From assembly GCA_964652025.1 (NCBI GenBank), contig CAZYZX010000001.1, forward strand, positions 124,001 through 188,000: 64,000 nt of DNA, in the 5' to 3' direction. A program made the translations under genes and the position numbers. The stretch's first letter is position 1; each line of letters opens with the position of its first letter. Below the pieces are notes generated by a model. That model worked only from the letters and a program-made list of their open reading frames with translations, ran no database searches and was not told the DNA's origin. Source of the stretch: JAEXOD01 sp964652025 (GTDB lineage: Bacteria > Bacteroidota > Ignavibacteria > Ignavibacteriales > Melioribacteraceae). This document shows, one piece after another, positions 1 through 9,271 of this stretch.

Positions 1-3000
1 AATGTTATGGATATATATAATGAGTTTAGCAGTGGATTAATGGATCCTTTTGCAATAAGAGAATTTATTAAGCATGCTTATTTTAATTGGCAAAGACCGG
101 CACCCTCTTATGTAGTTTTGTTGGGAGATATGAGTTATGATTATAGGAAAATATTCCCCACAAGCCGTGAAAATTTTATCCCTTCTATTCCATATCAGTC
201 GTTTAAATATGGTCAGGCAGTAGCAGATAATATGTTTGTGGCAGTAGATGGAGTAGATGTTATTCCAGATATATCAATAGGTAGAATTTCTATTGAAACT
301 GTAGCAGAAGGTGAAGCAATAATAAACAAAATGATTAATTATCCTTTAGATAAAACTAAAGAGTGGCGACAAAGAGTAAATCTTTATAGTGCTGGTCAAA
401 GTGCAAGTGATGAAAATTATTTTAGATTTAATGATGAAAACCAAATGTTGGATAATAATTTTATTAATCTAAAAGGTTACTCTACTTATAAAGTATATGC
501 TTTTCCAAATAAACCGGAGTATAGCCAGTTTATTGGTGGAACGCCAGAAATGAAAAATGGCTTTAACGAAGGTGCAATTATCACCAATTTCTTTGGTCAT
601 GGTGGTGGATATCAATGGGACTTATTTTTCTTAAACGATCACATTTATCAATTAACAAATTTTGGTAAACCTACATTTATAACAAGTATTACTTGCTATA
701 CTGCACATTTTGATAATCAAGATGTTTTTGGAGAACAATTTATAAAAGTTCCAGAAAAAGGAGCGATTGGATTTTGGGGTCATACAGGTATAACCTTTTG
801 GCCACAAGGCAAGTCTTTAAATGCAAAACTGTTTTCACAAATATTTAATAACAAAGTTTTTGTTGTTGGAGATGCAATAAGGTATGCTAAGGCAGATTTT
901 CCAAATGGAATGACTGGATTGGATGCAGACCACATTGCTTTATTAACCTTATTAGGAGATCCTGCTGTTGATTTAGCATTTGTTAGAAAACCAGATTTTA
1001 AAATGTTAAGTGAAAATATAGATTTTGAACCAGATTATCCGTTAGTAAATGATGAAGTTAAAATAAAACTAAAAGTAATTAATTTAGGTACTGTTTTTCC
1101 AAACGATAGTGTTTCTGTTAAAATCACTTTAAGTTCTGCTGATACAACTTATACTTTACCAGTAAAATATATGCAAAGTTTTGGTGAATTGGATTCAATT
1201 AGTTTTTATTGGAAGCCTAACAAAGCTGGGTTATATACTGTTAAAGCTAATATTAATAATGTAAATAGTATTGATGAGGAAGATTTAAGCGATAATGAAG
1301 CTGCTAAAAATATAGCAGTTTACAACGTAAAAGAAACTAATATTATTAGTCCAGAAAATGGTGCTATACTTAACACTAAAAGGCCAAAATTTATAATTGC
1401 AGACCCAAGTATTTATCTTAATAAAAATTACACTTACTTTATTGAAATAGATACATCTATTAATTTCACAAATCCAATGTATAAATCCCCAGAATTAACA
1501 GGTAATTTGGGTATAACGGAATGGAGCCCGTCAACAGATTTAAAGAATGGGGTATATTTCTGGCGTTCTAGAATTAAAGATGTTGAGCAAGCTCCTTATT
1601 GGTCTAATCTTAGTACATTTTTAATTACAGATAACAAAGATTCAGCATCATATTATATAAGTTCCAAGCAGTTAAAGCTGTTTAATACCAATAATATTTA
1701 TTATCATGATGATTTACAGTCTTTAGTATTAAATTTATCGAAACTTCCACCAAAGCCTTCAAATTCTAAGTTTATAGAGGATATATATCCGGATAGCGTT
1801 GATGGTTTACAAAGCTACACTGCAATTACAACTGATGGAAAATATTTTTATATTGGACATATAGCTTATTATGGCGGTCCGACATTAATACATAAATTTG
1901 GTACTGGAAATGATGGTACGGAAAAAGGTAAATATTATGGTGTTGTATCTAATCAAACATTAAAACTCTGGCATTCTTTATTTTACTTAGATAATAACTT
2001 ATATAGCTGCGAAACTGATCCCAATAAATTAATTCGATTAAATTTATCCACTAGTTCAATTGATACAATAATAGTTGAGGATGGATTTTTAGATTTGTAT
2101 TCATGTAAAGTAAAAGTAGGAGCATTTGTTTTAAAAACAGATGGTAATTTGATTTATAATATTTCAGTAAAAGATTCTGTTGGGCAAAGCAGATATACAA
2201 TTAGGCGTTTTGACCCTAATAATAATTTTAAAAAATATAAAGATGATTTAGTCTTCACAGGTACATCGTTTGATGGATTTACAGACTTTTTTGTTTATGA
2301 AAAATACGCATTTGTTTACGAAAATTTTATGAGTGGATTTATGCGTAGATTAAATATGGAAACTGGAGAATTTGAAGATGCGGACTGGTTAACATACTAT
2401 CCATTCCAAGGTTATTATGGATGGACTTATGACAAGGTAAATGATAATGTTTATGCAACTGTATACAAAACGGGTAAAACACCAAAAATTTCTAAATTTG
2501 CTGGTAGCTATTTCCAAACATTTGGAAATGCAGTTTCTCCGGAAGTATCTAATGTAAAGAAATGGAAAAAGGCAGAGTATTTTGTTAATTCTAATGGTTC
2601 AAATGGTAATTATTTTGTTAGTTTAGAAGGATTTAATACTTTTACCAATACTTGGGTTACAATTTCAGATTCTGTAGCAAGCACGGTTTTTTTAGATACA
2701 CTAAATGCTGAAAAATATAAATCACTAAGATTTAGGTTCTTTTTTAGTGATACTTCTAGAGCTGTTACAAATCCTTTAGAAATTAAATGGGTAAAATTTT
2801 ATTACGAAGGTTTGCCAGAAATTCAAATATCAAATGCCTCGCTATCTTTTAGCCCAGACTCGTTAATGCAAGGCTTTCCAATAACAATGAATTTTATGAC
2901 CAAAAACTATGGTAGTTCAGTAGCTGATAGTGTAAGATTTGATTTTATCTTGAATAATAGTGGTGTTCCTTTATATTCAACCAAACTTAAAATTCCTGCA

Positions 3001-3783
3001 GATTCAGTTGGCAAAATTTCCTATAATATAAACACTTCACCTTTACTTTTTAATAACAAAGTTAAGGTTGAAGGACATGTTTTAGGAAGAGAAAAATATA
3101 CTTTTAATAATATTGGGTCAAATTCATTTTATGTAAGTAGAGACTCGATAAATCCAACATTTACGATAAGATTTGATGGTGAAGAAATTATTAATGGTGA
3201 TATTATAAGCGCAAAACCAGTTATATTGATGACATTAAAGGATAACAGTCCTTTACCATTAGACTCGACATATTTTTATGTTTATCATAATAATGTACAA
3301 GTAAGTAAAGATAGCTTAAGATTTTCTTATACACCTTATCCAAATTCTACAGCTTATTTAACATGGAACCCAACACTAAGAGATGGCACACATTATTTAG
3401 AGGTTTTAGCAAGGGATGCATCTTTAAATTATTTTGATACTACAACATATAAGATTTGGTTTGTTGTGAAAAACAAAAATGAGATTAGGGAGATATTTAA
3501 TTATCCTAATCCATTTAATGATGGAACATACTTTACATTTAACATGACTGGAACCAAAAAACCAGAAGAAATTAAAATAAAAATTTATACAATGGCAGGA
3601 AGATTAATAAAAAATTTGGAAATTCCAACAGAACCTCTTAAATTTGGATTTAATAAGTTTTATTGGAATGGTAAAGACGAAGATGGCGATGAAATTGGAA
3701 ACGGTGTTTATTTTTATAAGATAATTATTACAGAAGATGGTGTTACAAAATCTGAAACGAAAAAAATAGTTAAGATGAAATGA
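1..3783 (+). CDS. C25 (gingipain-family) peptidase, PorU-like, 5' truncated
   Basis: This is the 3' part of a secreted cysteine protease; the frame is open from base 1, so the true start lies upstream and the ATG at base 7 is internal. The C25 catalytic pair is visible: a His in FFGHGGG (codon 598-600) and a Cys in ITCYTA (codon 694-696). After the protease come Ig/CARDB-like segments, a stretch at about 1790-2540 that reads like a beta-propeller, more beta-sandwich sequence, and a terminal T9SS/FlgD-like sorting domain starting NYPNPFND and ending in KIVKMK. In Bacteroidota PorU is the surface protease that removes sorting domains from T9SS cargo; a self-secreted C25 protease with its own sorting domain fits that role. 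It could instead be an ordinary gingipain-like secreted protease. Family call strong, PorU identity moderate. Confidence 0.75.
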   Translation, partial: NVMDIYNEFSSGLMDPFAIREFIKHAYFNWQRPAPSYVVLLGDMSYDYRKIFPTSRENFIPSIPYQSFKYGQAVADNMFVAVDGVDVIPDISIGRISIETVAEGEAIINKMINYPLDKTKEWRQRVNLYSAGQSASDENYFRFNDENQMLDNNFINLKGYSTYKVYAFPNKPEYSQFIGGTPEMKNGFNEGAIITNFFGHGGGYQWDLFFLNDHIYQLTNFGKPTFITSITCYTAHFDNQDVFGEQFIKVPEKGAIGFWGHTGITFWPQGKSLNAKLFSQIFNNKVFVVGDAIRYAKADFPNGMTGLDADHIALLTLLGDPAVDLAFVRKPDFKMLSENIDFEPDYPLVNDEVKIKLKVINLGTVFPNDSVSVKITLSSADTTYTLPVKYMQSFGELDSISFYWKPNKAGLYTVKANINNVNSIDEEDLSDNEAAKNIAVYNVKETNIISPENGAILNTKRPKFIIADPSIYLNKNYTYFIEIDTSINFTNPMYKSPELTGNLGITEWSPSTDLKNGVYFWRSRIKDVEQAPYWSNLSTFLITDNKDSASYYISSKQLKLFNTNNIYYHDDLQSLVLNLSKLPPKPSNSKFIEDIYPDSVDGLQSYTAITTDGKYFYIGHIAYYGGPTLIHKFGTGNDGTEKGKYYGVVSNQTLKLWHSLFYLDNNLYSCETDPNKLIRLNLSTSSIDTIIVEDGFLDLYSCKVKVGAFVLKTDGNLIYNISVKDSVGQSRYTIRRFDPNNNFKKYKDDLVFTGTSFDGFTDFFVYEKYAFVYENFMSGFMRRLNMETGEFEDADWLTYYPFQGYYGWTYDKVNDNVYATVYKTGKTPKISKFAGSYFQTFGNAVSPEVSNVKKWKKAEYFVNSNGSNGNYFVSLEGFNTFTNTWVTISDSVASTVFLDTLNAEKYKSLRFRFFFSDTSRAVTNPLEIKWVKFYYEGLPEIQISNASLSFSPDSLMQGFPITMNFMTKNYGSSVADSVRFDFILNNSGVPLYSTKLKIPADSVGKISYNINTSPLLFNNKVKVEGHVLGREKYTFNNIGSNSFYVSRDSINPTFTIRFDGEEIINGDIISAKPVILMTLKDNSPLPLDSTYFYVYHNNVQVSKDSLRFSYTPYPNSTAYLTWNPTLRDGTHYLEVLARDASLNYFDTTTYKIWFVVKNKNEIREIFNYPNPFNDGTYFTFNMTGTKKPEEIKIKIYTMAGRLIKNLEIPTEPLKFGFNKFYWNGKDEDGDEIGNGVYFYKIIITEDGVTKSETKKIVKMK

Positions 3784-3861
3784 AAAAATTAGTAAAAGAA
3801 AATAAATTTTATTATCAAAAGTCAAATCTTTTGCTTTTAAGACATTGTCCTGACCATTAGC

Positions 3862-3912
3862 TTTACCTTGTGCTAACGAATTAAAGTTTTTTTTAACAAC
3901 TAACAAGGTAAA
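3862..3912 (+). promoter_or_regulatory. Inverted repeat covering the glmS ribosome binding site
   Basis: TTTACCTTGT at 3862-3871 is a perfect 10-base reverse complement of ACAAGGTAAA at 3903-3912, with a 31-base loop. The right arm contains the Shine-Dalgarno AAGG (3905-3908) of glmS (ATG 3916). In RNA the stem would hide the ribosome binding site; in DNA it could be an operator. Function is inferred. Confidence 0.4.
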
Positions 3913-3915
3913 ACT

Positions 3916-5748
3916 ATGTGTGGTATTGTAGGTTATATAGGAAACAAAAACAGTGTACCTATTTTAATTGAAGGGTTAAAACGTTTAGAGTATAGGGGGT
4001 ATGACTCTGCAGGAATTGGAGTAATTTATAACAATGAAGGCAGAATATACAAAAGTAAAGGTAAAGTATCTTTATTAGAAAAAATTGTTGAAGAAGAACA
4101 AGCATATTCTAATATAGGTATTGGACATACTAGGTGGGCAACACATGGCATACCAAGTGTAGAAAATGCACATCCACATTCAAACAAAGAAAAGACTTTA
4201 TTTTTAATTCATAATGGAATTGTTGAAAACTATTCCACTTTAAAGACTGAATTAAAATTAAAAGGATATGAATTTGTTTCTGAGACTGATACCGAAGTTT
4301 TAGCGCATTTAATAGATGATTATCTTAAAAAAGGTAATTCCATATTTCAAGCAGTTAGATATGCACTAAATGAGGTGGAAGGTACATATGGTATAGCTGT
4401 TCTTTATACAAAAGAGCCAGACAAAATTATTGCTGCCAAAAAAGGTTCTCCATTAGTAATAGGTATTGGGAATGGTGAGAATTTTTTAGCTAGTGATATA
4501 AACGCTTTAATTGCCCATACAAGTCAAGTTGTTTACTTAGAAGATAACGAAATTGTAGAAGTATATAGCGATAAATTTATTGCTAGGTCAATAACTGATA
4601 AGGATATCCAAAAGGATATTATTGAAGTTAAAATGAAGCTTGATGAAATTAGCAAGGGCGGTTATCCTCATTTTATGCTAAAAGAAATAATGGAGCAACC
4701 GGAGTCCATCTCAAACTCTATGCGTGGAAGATTAGTACCCGAAGAAGGAATAGCCAAGTTAGGTGGTTTGGAAGGATTTGAAGATAGAATAGCCAATAGC
4801 CGAAGAATAATTATATGTGCATGTGGAACATCTTGGCATGCTGGTTTAGTTGGTGAATATATGTTAGAGCAGTTTACCGGAATACCAGTGGAAGTGGAGT
4901 ATGGTTCGGAATTTAGGTATAGAAATCCAATAGTAACTAAAGATGATACTCTGTTTTTTATATCACAAAGTGGAGAAACGGCAGATACTTTAGCAGCGAT
5001 GTTAGAAGCGAAAAGAAGGGGAGGTTTAGTATTAGGTATATGTAATGTTGTAGGAAGTTCTATTGCACGCGCTAGCGATGCGGGAGTTTATATACACGCT
5101 GGTCCAGAGATTGGTGTTGCTTCTACAAAAGCTTTTACTTCGCAATTAGTTGTTTTATCTTTAATAACATTATTAATTGCTCGTAAAAAAAGCATGAGCT
5201 TAGTAGATGGGAAAAATTTAATAGCAGAAATTCAGTCATTACCGGAAAAAGTAAAAAAAATATTAGAGTTGAATGATTATATATCAAAAATTGCAGATGA
5301 ATTTGTAAATGCCAAAAACTTTTTGTATTTGGGTAGAGGTTATAATTTCCCAGTTGCTTTGGAAGGTGCTTTAAAGTTAAAGGAGATATCTTACATACAT
5401 GCAGAAGGGTACCCCGCAGCAGAGATGAAACATGGACCAATTGCATTGGTTGATGAAAATATGCCTGCTGTTTTTATTGCACCAAAGGATTCTGTTTATG
5501 ATAAAGTAGTTAGCAATATTCAAGAGATTAAAGCAAGAAGTGGTAGAATAATTGCTATTGCTAACGAGGGTGATGATGAAATTGATAAATTAGTAGATTA
5601 TTCAATTAAAATACCAAATACAGTTAGAATGTTAATGCCAATTTTAAGTGCAATACCTTTGCAATTATTAGCATATCATATTGCAGTTAAAAAAGGTTTA
5701 AATGTAGATCAACCAAGAAATTTAGCAAAAAGTGTTACAGTAGAATAA
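3916..5748 (+). CDS. glmS: Glutamine--fructose-6-phosphate aminotransferase
   Basis: GlmS makes glucosamine-6-phosphate from fructose-6-phosphate and glutamine, the first step to UDP-GlcNAc for peptidoglycan and surface polysaccharide. The protein begins MCGIVGYIG, so the N-terminal nucleophile Cys2 is present, followed by the class II glutaminase domain (about 1-220) with RYRGYDSAG-like and GHTRWATHG motifs. Two SIS isomerase domains follow (about 290-600), with SQSGETADT in the first, and the end DQPRNLAKSVTVE is typical. At 610 residues it has the normal family length. The start is fixed by Cys2 and by AAGG 8 bases upstream. The gene has its own 132-base leader with an inverted repeat over the ribosome binding site. 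UDP-GlcNAc made from its product is the substrate of the WecB encoded at 54.4-55.5 kb. Confidence 0.97.
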   Translation: MCGIVGYIGNKNSVPILIEGLKRLEYRGYDSAGIGVIYNNEGRIYKSKGKVSLLEKIVEEEQAYSNIGIGHTRWATHGIPSVENAHPHSNKEKTLFLIHNGIVENYSTLKTELKLKGYEFVSETDTEVLAHLIDDYLKKGNSIFQAVRYALNEVEGTYGIAVLYTKEPDKIIAAKKGSPLVIGIGNGENFLASDINALIAHTSQVVYLEDNEIVEVYSDKFIARSITDKDIQKDIIEVKMKLDEISKGGYPHFMLKEIMEQPESISNSMRGRLVPEEGIAKLGGLEGFEDRIANSRRIIICACGTSWHAGLVGEYMLEQFTGIPVEVEYGSEFRYRNPIVTKDDTLFFISQSGETADTLAAMLEAKRRGGLVLGICNVVGSSIARASDAGVYIHAGPEIGVASTKAFTSQLVVLSLITLLIARKKSMSLVDGKNLIAEIQSLPEKVKKILELNDYISKIADEFVNAKNFLYLGRGYNFPVALEGALKLKEISYIHAEGYPAAEMKHGPIALVDENMPAVFIAPKDSVYDKVVSNIQEIKARSGRIIAIANEGDDEIDKLVDYSIKIPNTVRMLMPILSAIPLQLLAYHIAVKKGLNVDQPRNLAKSVTVE

Positions 5749-5780
5749 ACATATAGGACAAAAAATAAGAGGATAACATT

Positions 5781-7100
5781 ATGACAAGAAAGAACGTATT
5801 AATTATGGGCGCTGCAGGGAGAGATTTTCATAACTTTAACGTATATTATCGTGATAATGAAGATTATAATGTTGTGGCATTTACTGCAACCCAAATACCA
5901 AACATTGATGGAAGAGTATATCCAGCGGAATTAGCAGGTAAATTATATCCAAATGGTATTAAAATTTATGAAGAAAGTAAGCTTGAAGAATTAATTAAAG
6001 AATTGAAAGTAGATGAAGTAGTATTTTCATATTCAGATGTTCCATTTAATTATGTTATGACAAAAGCATCCATTGTTAATGCTGCAGGAATATCGTTTAG
6101 ATTGCTTGGTGGTGAAGAAACTATGGTAAAAAGCTCTAAACCAGTTATTGCTGTATTAGCTGTTAGAACAGGCTGTGGTAAATCTCAAACATCAAGAAAA
6201 TTAGTTAGGTTATTAACAGCAGCAGGTAAAAAAGTTGTAGCCATTCGTCATCCTATGCCATATGGTGATTTAGTAAAGCAAAAAGTACAAAGATTTGGTT
6301 CCTTAGAAGATTTAAAATTACACAATTGCACAATAGAAGAAATTGAAGAATATGAACCACATATAGCATTAGGTGGGGTAATTTATGCAGGTGTGGACTA
6401 TGAAGCAATTTTGCGTGAAGCTGAAAAAGAGGCTGATATTATATTGTGGGATGGTGGAAATAACGACATGCCTTTCTATAAGAGTGATTTAATTTTTACA
6501 GTTGTAGACCCACACAGACCAGGTCATGAATTAACATATTATCCTGGTAACACATCTTTAAGACTAGCTGATGTTGCAGTAATTAATAAAATAGATAGTG
6601 CAAGTCCAGAGAATATTTTAACTGTAAGAAAAAACGTACAATCTGTTAATCCAAATGCAATAATTATAGAGGCTGCTTCTCCAATTATGGTAGATAAACC
6701 TGAACTAATTAGAGGTAAAAAAGTATTAGTTGTAGAAGACGGACCAACTTTAACACATGGAGAAATGAAGTTTGGTGCTGGTATAGTTGCCGCACAAAAA
6801 TTAGGAGCAAAAGAAATAGTAGATCCACGTCCGTTTACTGTTAAATCAATTACAGAAACATATCAAAAATATCCAAATATTGGCACTTTATTACCAGCAA
6901 TGGGATATGGTGAACAGCAAATGAAAGATTTAGAAGAAACAATAAACAGAACTGATTGTGAAAGTGTGGTTATTGGAACGCCAATAGACTTAGGAAGAAT
7001 ATTAAATATAAATAAACCATCTACAAGAGTAATGTATGAATTACAAGAAATTGGAAATGATACATTAGAAAGTGTGTTAAAAGCAAAAGGAATTCTATGA
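5781..7100 (+). CDS. COG2403-type GTPase, cyclic 2,3-diphosphoglycerate synthetase-like
   Basis: The protein (439 residues) starts with a Rossmann-like segment (NVLIMGAAGRDFHNFN) and carries a P-loop-like VRTGCGKSQTSRKL at about 130-145, followed by acidic Walker B-like WDGGNNDMPF and a VINKIDSA segment like the G4 motif of GTPases. This matches the predicted GTPase family COG2403, whose archaeal members include cyclic 2,3-diphosphoglycerate synthetase. AGAGGA precedes the ATG. Its stop overlaps the arcC start by 4 bases (ATGA), so the two are probably translationally coupled, and argF/arcB follows 17 bases after arcC. I infer a role in carbamoyl phosphate or citrulline metabolism from this context only; the reaction is unknown here. 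Confidence 0.75.
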   Translation: MTRKNVLIMGAAGRDFHNFNVYYRDNEDYNVVAFTATQIPNIDGRVYPAELAGKLYPNGIKIYEESKLEELIKELKVDEVVFSYSDVPFNYVMTKASIVNAAGISFRLLGGEETMVKSSKPVIAVLAVRTGCGKSQTSRKLVRLLTAAGKKVVAIRHPMPYGDLVKQKVQRFGSLEDLKLHNCTIEEIEEYEPHIALGGVIYAGVDYEAILREAEKEADIILWDGGNNDMPFYKSDLIFTVVDPHRPGHELTYYPGNTSLRLADVAVINKIDSASPENILTVRKNVQSVNPNAIIIEAASPIMVDKPELIRGKKVLVVEDGPTLTHGEMKFGAGIVAAQKLGAKEIVDPRPFTVKSITETYQKYPNIGTLLPAMGYGEQQMKDLEETINRTDCESVVIGTPIDLGRILNINKPSTRVMYELQEIGNDTLESVLKAKGIL

Positions 7101-8047
7101 AAAAAATAGCAGTTGTTGCTTTTGGTGGAAATGCTCTTTTACGTGGTGATGAAATTGGTACAATTCAACAACAAGAAAAAAATACATACGATACATGTTT
7201 AAATTTGTTAGGATTAATTGAAGATGGTTATGATATAATTATAACACATGGCAACGGTCCACAAGTGGGTAATATTATGCTAAGGAATGAAGCCGGTTAT
7301 AATAATTATAAAATACCAAAAATGCCTTTAGATATTTGTGTAGCCGATTCCCAAGGGGGGATCGGTTATATGATAGAAAGACAAATGCAAAACGTATTAA
7401 CCGAATATAAAATTAAAAGAAATGTTGTTACTTTGGTTACTCAGGTTTTGGTGGATATAAATGATAAAGCATTTAAAGATCCTACCAAACCAGTAGGTGC
7501 ATTTTATTTAAAAGAAGAAGCAGATTTATTAGCAAAAGCAAATGGATTTGTATTTAAGGAAGATCCTCGTAAAAGAGGTTGGAGAAGGGTTGTGCCATCT
7601 CCTAAGCCGTTAGATGTATTAAATAAAAAAGTTATAAAAAATTTAGCACAAAAAGGAAATATTGTTATTGCTGTTGGAGGTGGTGGAGTACCAGTTTATA
7701 AGGATAAAGATAATAAACTGCACGGAGTTGAAGCAGTAATAGATAAGGATTTAGCGAGTGCATTATTAGCTGCAGAAATTAAAGCCGATGCTTTTTACAT
7801 TTTAACTGATGTACCCTATGCCTATATTAATTTTAATACAAAAGATCAAAAAAGATTAGAGCGTATTACATTAAATGAGGCAAAAGAATATTATAAGCAA
7901 GGGCACTTTGCGGGTGGCTCTATGGGTCCAAAAATATTGGCAGCTATAGATTTTGTTGAAAATGGCGGTAAAGAAACAATTATTACAGAAGCAAAACAGT
8001 TAAGAAACAAAGATGTGGGTACAAGAATTGTACAAAATAGTAATTAA
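7097..8047 (+). CDS. arcC: Carbamate kinase
   Basis: Carbamate kinase transfers phosphate from carbamoyl phosphate to ADP, giving ATP, ammonia and CO2; it is the energy-yielding last step of arginine/citrulline fermentation. The amino acid kinase fold is clear: AFGGNALLRGDE at the N-terminus, THGNGPQVGN around residue 50-60, IAVGGGGVPV for the substrate loop, and GSMGPKILAAI near the C-terminus. The length (316) is standard. It overlaps the preceding GTPase gene by 4 bases and is followed 17 bases later by ornithine carbamoyltransferase, so the three form one operon. No arginine deiminase gene is in the window, so citrulline would have to come from elsewhere or the pathway would run from another carbamoyl donor. 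Confidence 0.95.
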   Translation: MKKIAVVAFGGNALLRGDEIGTIQQQEKNTYDTCLNLLGLIEDGYDIIITHGNGPQVGNIMLRNEAGYNNYKIPKMPLDICVADSQGGIGYMIERQMQNVLTEYKIKRNVVTLVTQVLVDINDKAFKDPTKPVGAFYLKEEADLLAKANGFVFKEDPRKRGWRRVVPSPKPLDVLNKKVIKNLAQKGNIVIAVGGGGVPVYKDKDNKLHGVEAVIDKDLASALLAAEIKADAFYILTDVPYAYINFNTKDQKRLERITLNEAKEYYKQGHFAGGSMGPKILAAIDFVENGGKETIITEAKQLRNKDVGTRIVQNSN

Positions 8048-8064
8048 AATAAATAGGAGTATAT

Positions 8065-8997
8065 ATGGCAGTTAATATGAAAGGTAAAGATTTAATATCT
8101 ATAAATGATTTAACTTTAGAAGAAATATATGAAATTTTTGATGTTGCTAAAACATTAAAAGAAGACAATTATATCGGCAGACCTCATAAGGTTTTAGAAG
8201 GTAAAACGTTAGGAATGATTTTTACAAAACCCTCTACAAGAACAAGAGTATCATTTGAGACGGGTATTTATCAACTTGGCGGAATAGGAATGTATTTTGG
8301 ACCAAACGATTTACAATTAGGAAAAAGTGAATCTATTGAAGATACTGCTCGTGTGCTTTCAAGATATTTAAACGGAATTATGATACGTACTTTTGCTCAT
8401 TCTGATGTAGAGCAATTAGCTAAATATGCGTCAATTCCTGTAATTAATGGATTAACAGATTTGTTACATCCTTGCCAAGTACTTACAGATTTATTTACTG
8501 TTTTAGAAAAGAAAAGACAACTAAGAGGACTAAAGTTTGCATATATAGGTGATGGTAACAATATGGCTCATAGCATTTTGCATGGATGCTCTAAAGTTGG
8601 AATGGATGTGTTTATTTCATCACCAAGTGGTTATAAACCAAACGAGCAAATAGTTAAAAATGCATTAAATAATGCTAAATATATGGGTAGTAGGGTAGTA
8701 ATTACAGAAGACCCCATTGAGGCTGTTAAAGATGCAGATATAGTTTACACTGATGTTTGGGCAAGTATGGGGCAAGAAAAAGAAGCTGAGGAACGTAAAA
8801 AGAAATTCATAAAATATCAGGTTAATCCAGAATTAGTAAAACATGCAAAATCTGATTATTTATTTATGCACTGTTTACCAGCACACAGAGGAGATGAAGT
8901 AGTTAATGAAGTAGCAGACTCTGCAAACTCTGTAATTTTTGATGAAGCAGAAAATAGATTGCACGTACAAAAAGCTATAATGGCTTTAGTTATGTAA
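8065..8997 (+). CDS. Ornithine carbamoyltransferase
   Basis: The enzyme interconverts ornithine plus carbamoyl phosphate and citrulline plus phosphate. The carbamoyl phosphate motif STRTR lies at residues 57-61, HPCQ at 135-138, the ornithine-side DVWASMG at 230-236, and the catalytic HCLP at 269-272, which separates it from aspartate carbamoyltransferase and from acetylornithine-type relatives. AGGAG precedes ATG 8065. The 310-residue length is usual. Linkage to carbamate kinase suggests the catabolic (ArcB) direction, but anabolic ArgF function cannot be excluded, so no symbol is given. Confidence 0.93.
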   Translation: MAVNMKGKDLISINDLTLEEIYEIFDVAKTLKEDNYIGRPHKVLEGKTLGMIFTKPSTRTRVSFETGIYQLGGIGMYFGPNDLQLGKSESIEDTARVLSRYLNGIMIRTFAHSDVEQLAKYASIPVINGLTDLLHPCQVLTDLFTVLEKKRQLRGLKFAYIGDGNNMAHSILHGCSKVGMDVFISSPSGYKPNEQIVKNALNNAKYMGSRVVITEDPIEAVKDADIVYTDVWASMGQEKEAEERKKKFIKYQVNPELVKHAKSDYLFMHCLPAHRGDEVVNEVADSANSVIFDEAENRLHVQKAIMALVM

Positions 8998-9023
8998 AAA
9001 AAATAATAAAAATAAAAAAAACG

Positions 9024-9055
9024 TTTGCATAAAAGAGAAAAATTTATTAATTTTG
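9024..9055 (+). promoter_or_regulatory. Bacteroidetes-type promoter of tRNA-Phe
   Basis: TTTG at 9024-9027 and TAATTTTG (TAnnTTTG) at 9048-9055 are separated by 20 bases, matching the -33/-7 elements of Bacteroidetes primary sigma factor promoters. Transcription would begin a few bases before the tRNA at 9069. The match is by eye. Confidence 0.6.
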
Positions 9056-9068
9056 GAGACGTTTTTTA

Positions 9069-9141
9069 GGGCAGATAGCTCAGTCGGTAGAGCAAAGGAC
9101 TGAAAATCCTTGTGTCGGCGGTTCGATTCCGTCTCTGCCCA
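9069..9141 (+). tRNA. tRNA-Phe (anticodon GAA)
   Basis: A full cloverleaf can be drawn. The acceptor stem is GGGCAGA (9069-9075) with TCTGCCC (9134-9140), and the D arm is GCTC/GAGC. The anticodon stem is AAGGA/TCCTT with loop CTGAAAA, giving anticodon GAA at 9102-9104. The T arm is GGCGG/CCGTC with TTCGATT. The discriminator is A9141 and CCA is not encoded. Confidence 0.96.
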
Positions 9142-9151
9142 CAGCAAACTT

Positions 9152-9183
9152 AAGCAACTGATACCGACAGTTGCTTTTTTTTT
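9152..9183 (+). terminator. Intrinsic terminator after tRNA-Phe
   Basis: AAGCAACTG (9152-9160) pairs with CAGTTGCTT (9168-9176) around a 7-base loop and is followed by a run of T to about 9182. Confidence 0.85.
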
Positions 9184-9271
9184 ATCCTTCCACAAATTTT
9201 TTAAAAAAATTTATTTTTTTGTTTTAAAATTAATTATTTTTAGTTAAATTTATAAAAATTAAGAAATTATT

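Noticed and set aside
3784..3915. Possible glmS ribozyme upstream of glmS
   Set aside because: The leader is only 132 bases, AT-rich, and I see none of the ribozyme's pseudoknotted G-rich core; only a simple inverted repeat is supported.
8986..9195. Minus-strand open frame of 69 codons over the tRNA-Phe gene
   Set aside because: It runs through the tRNA and its terminator and has no family resemblance.
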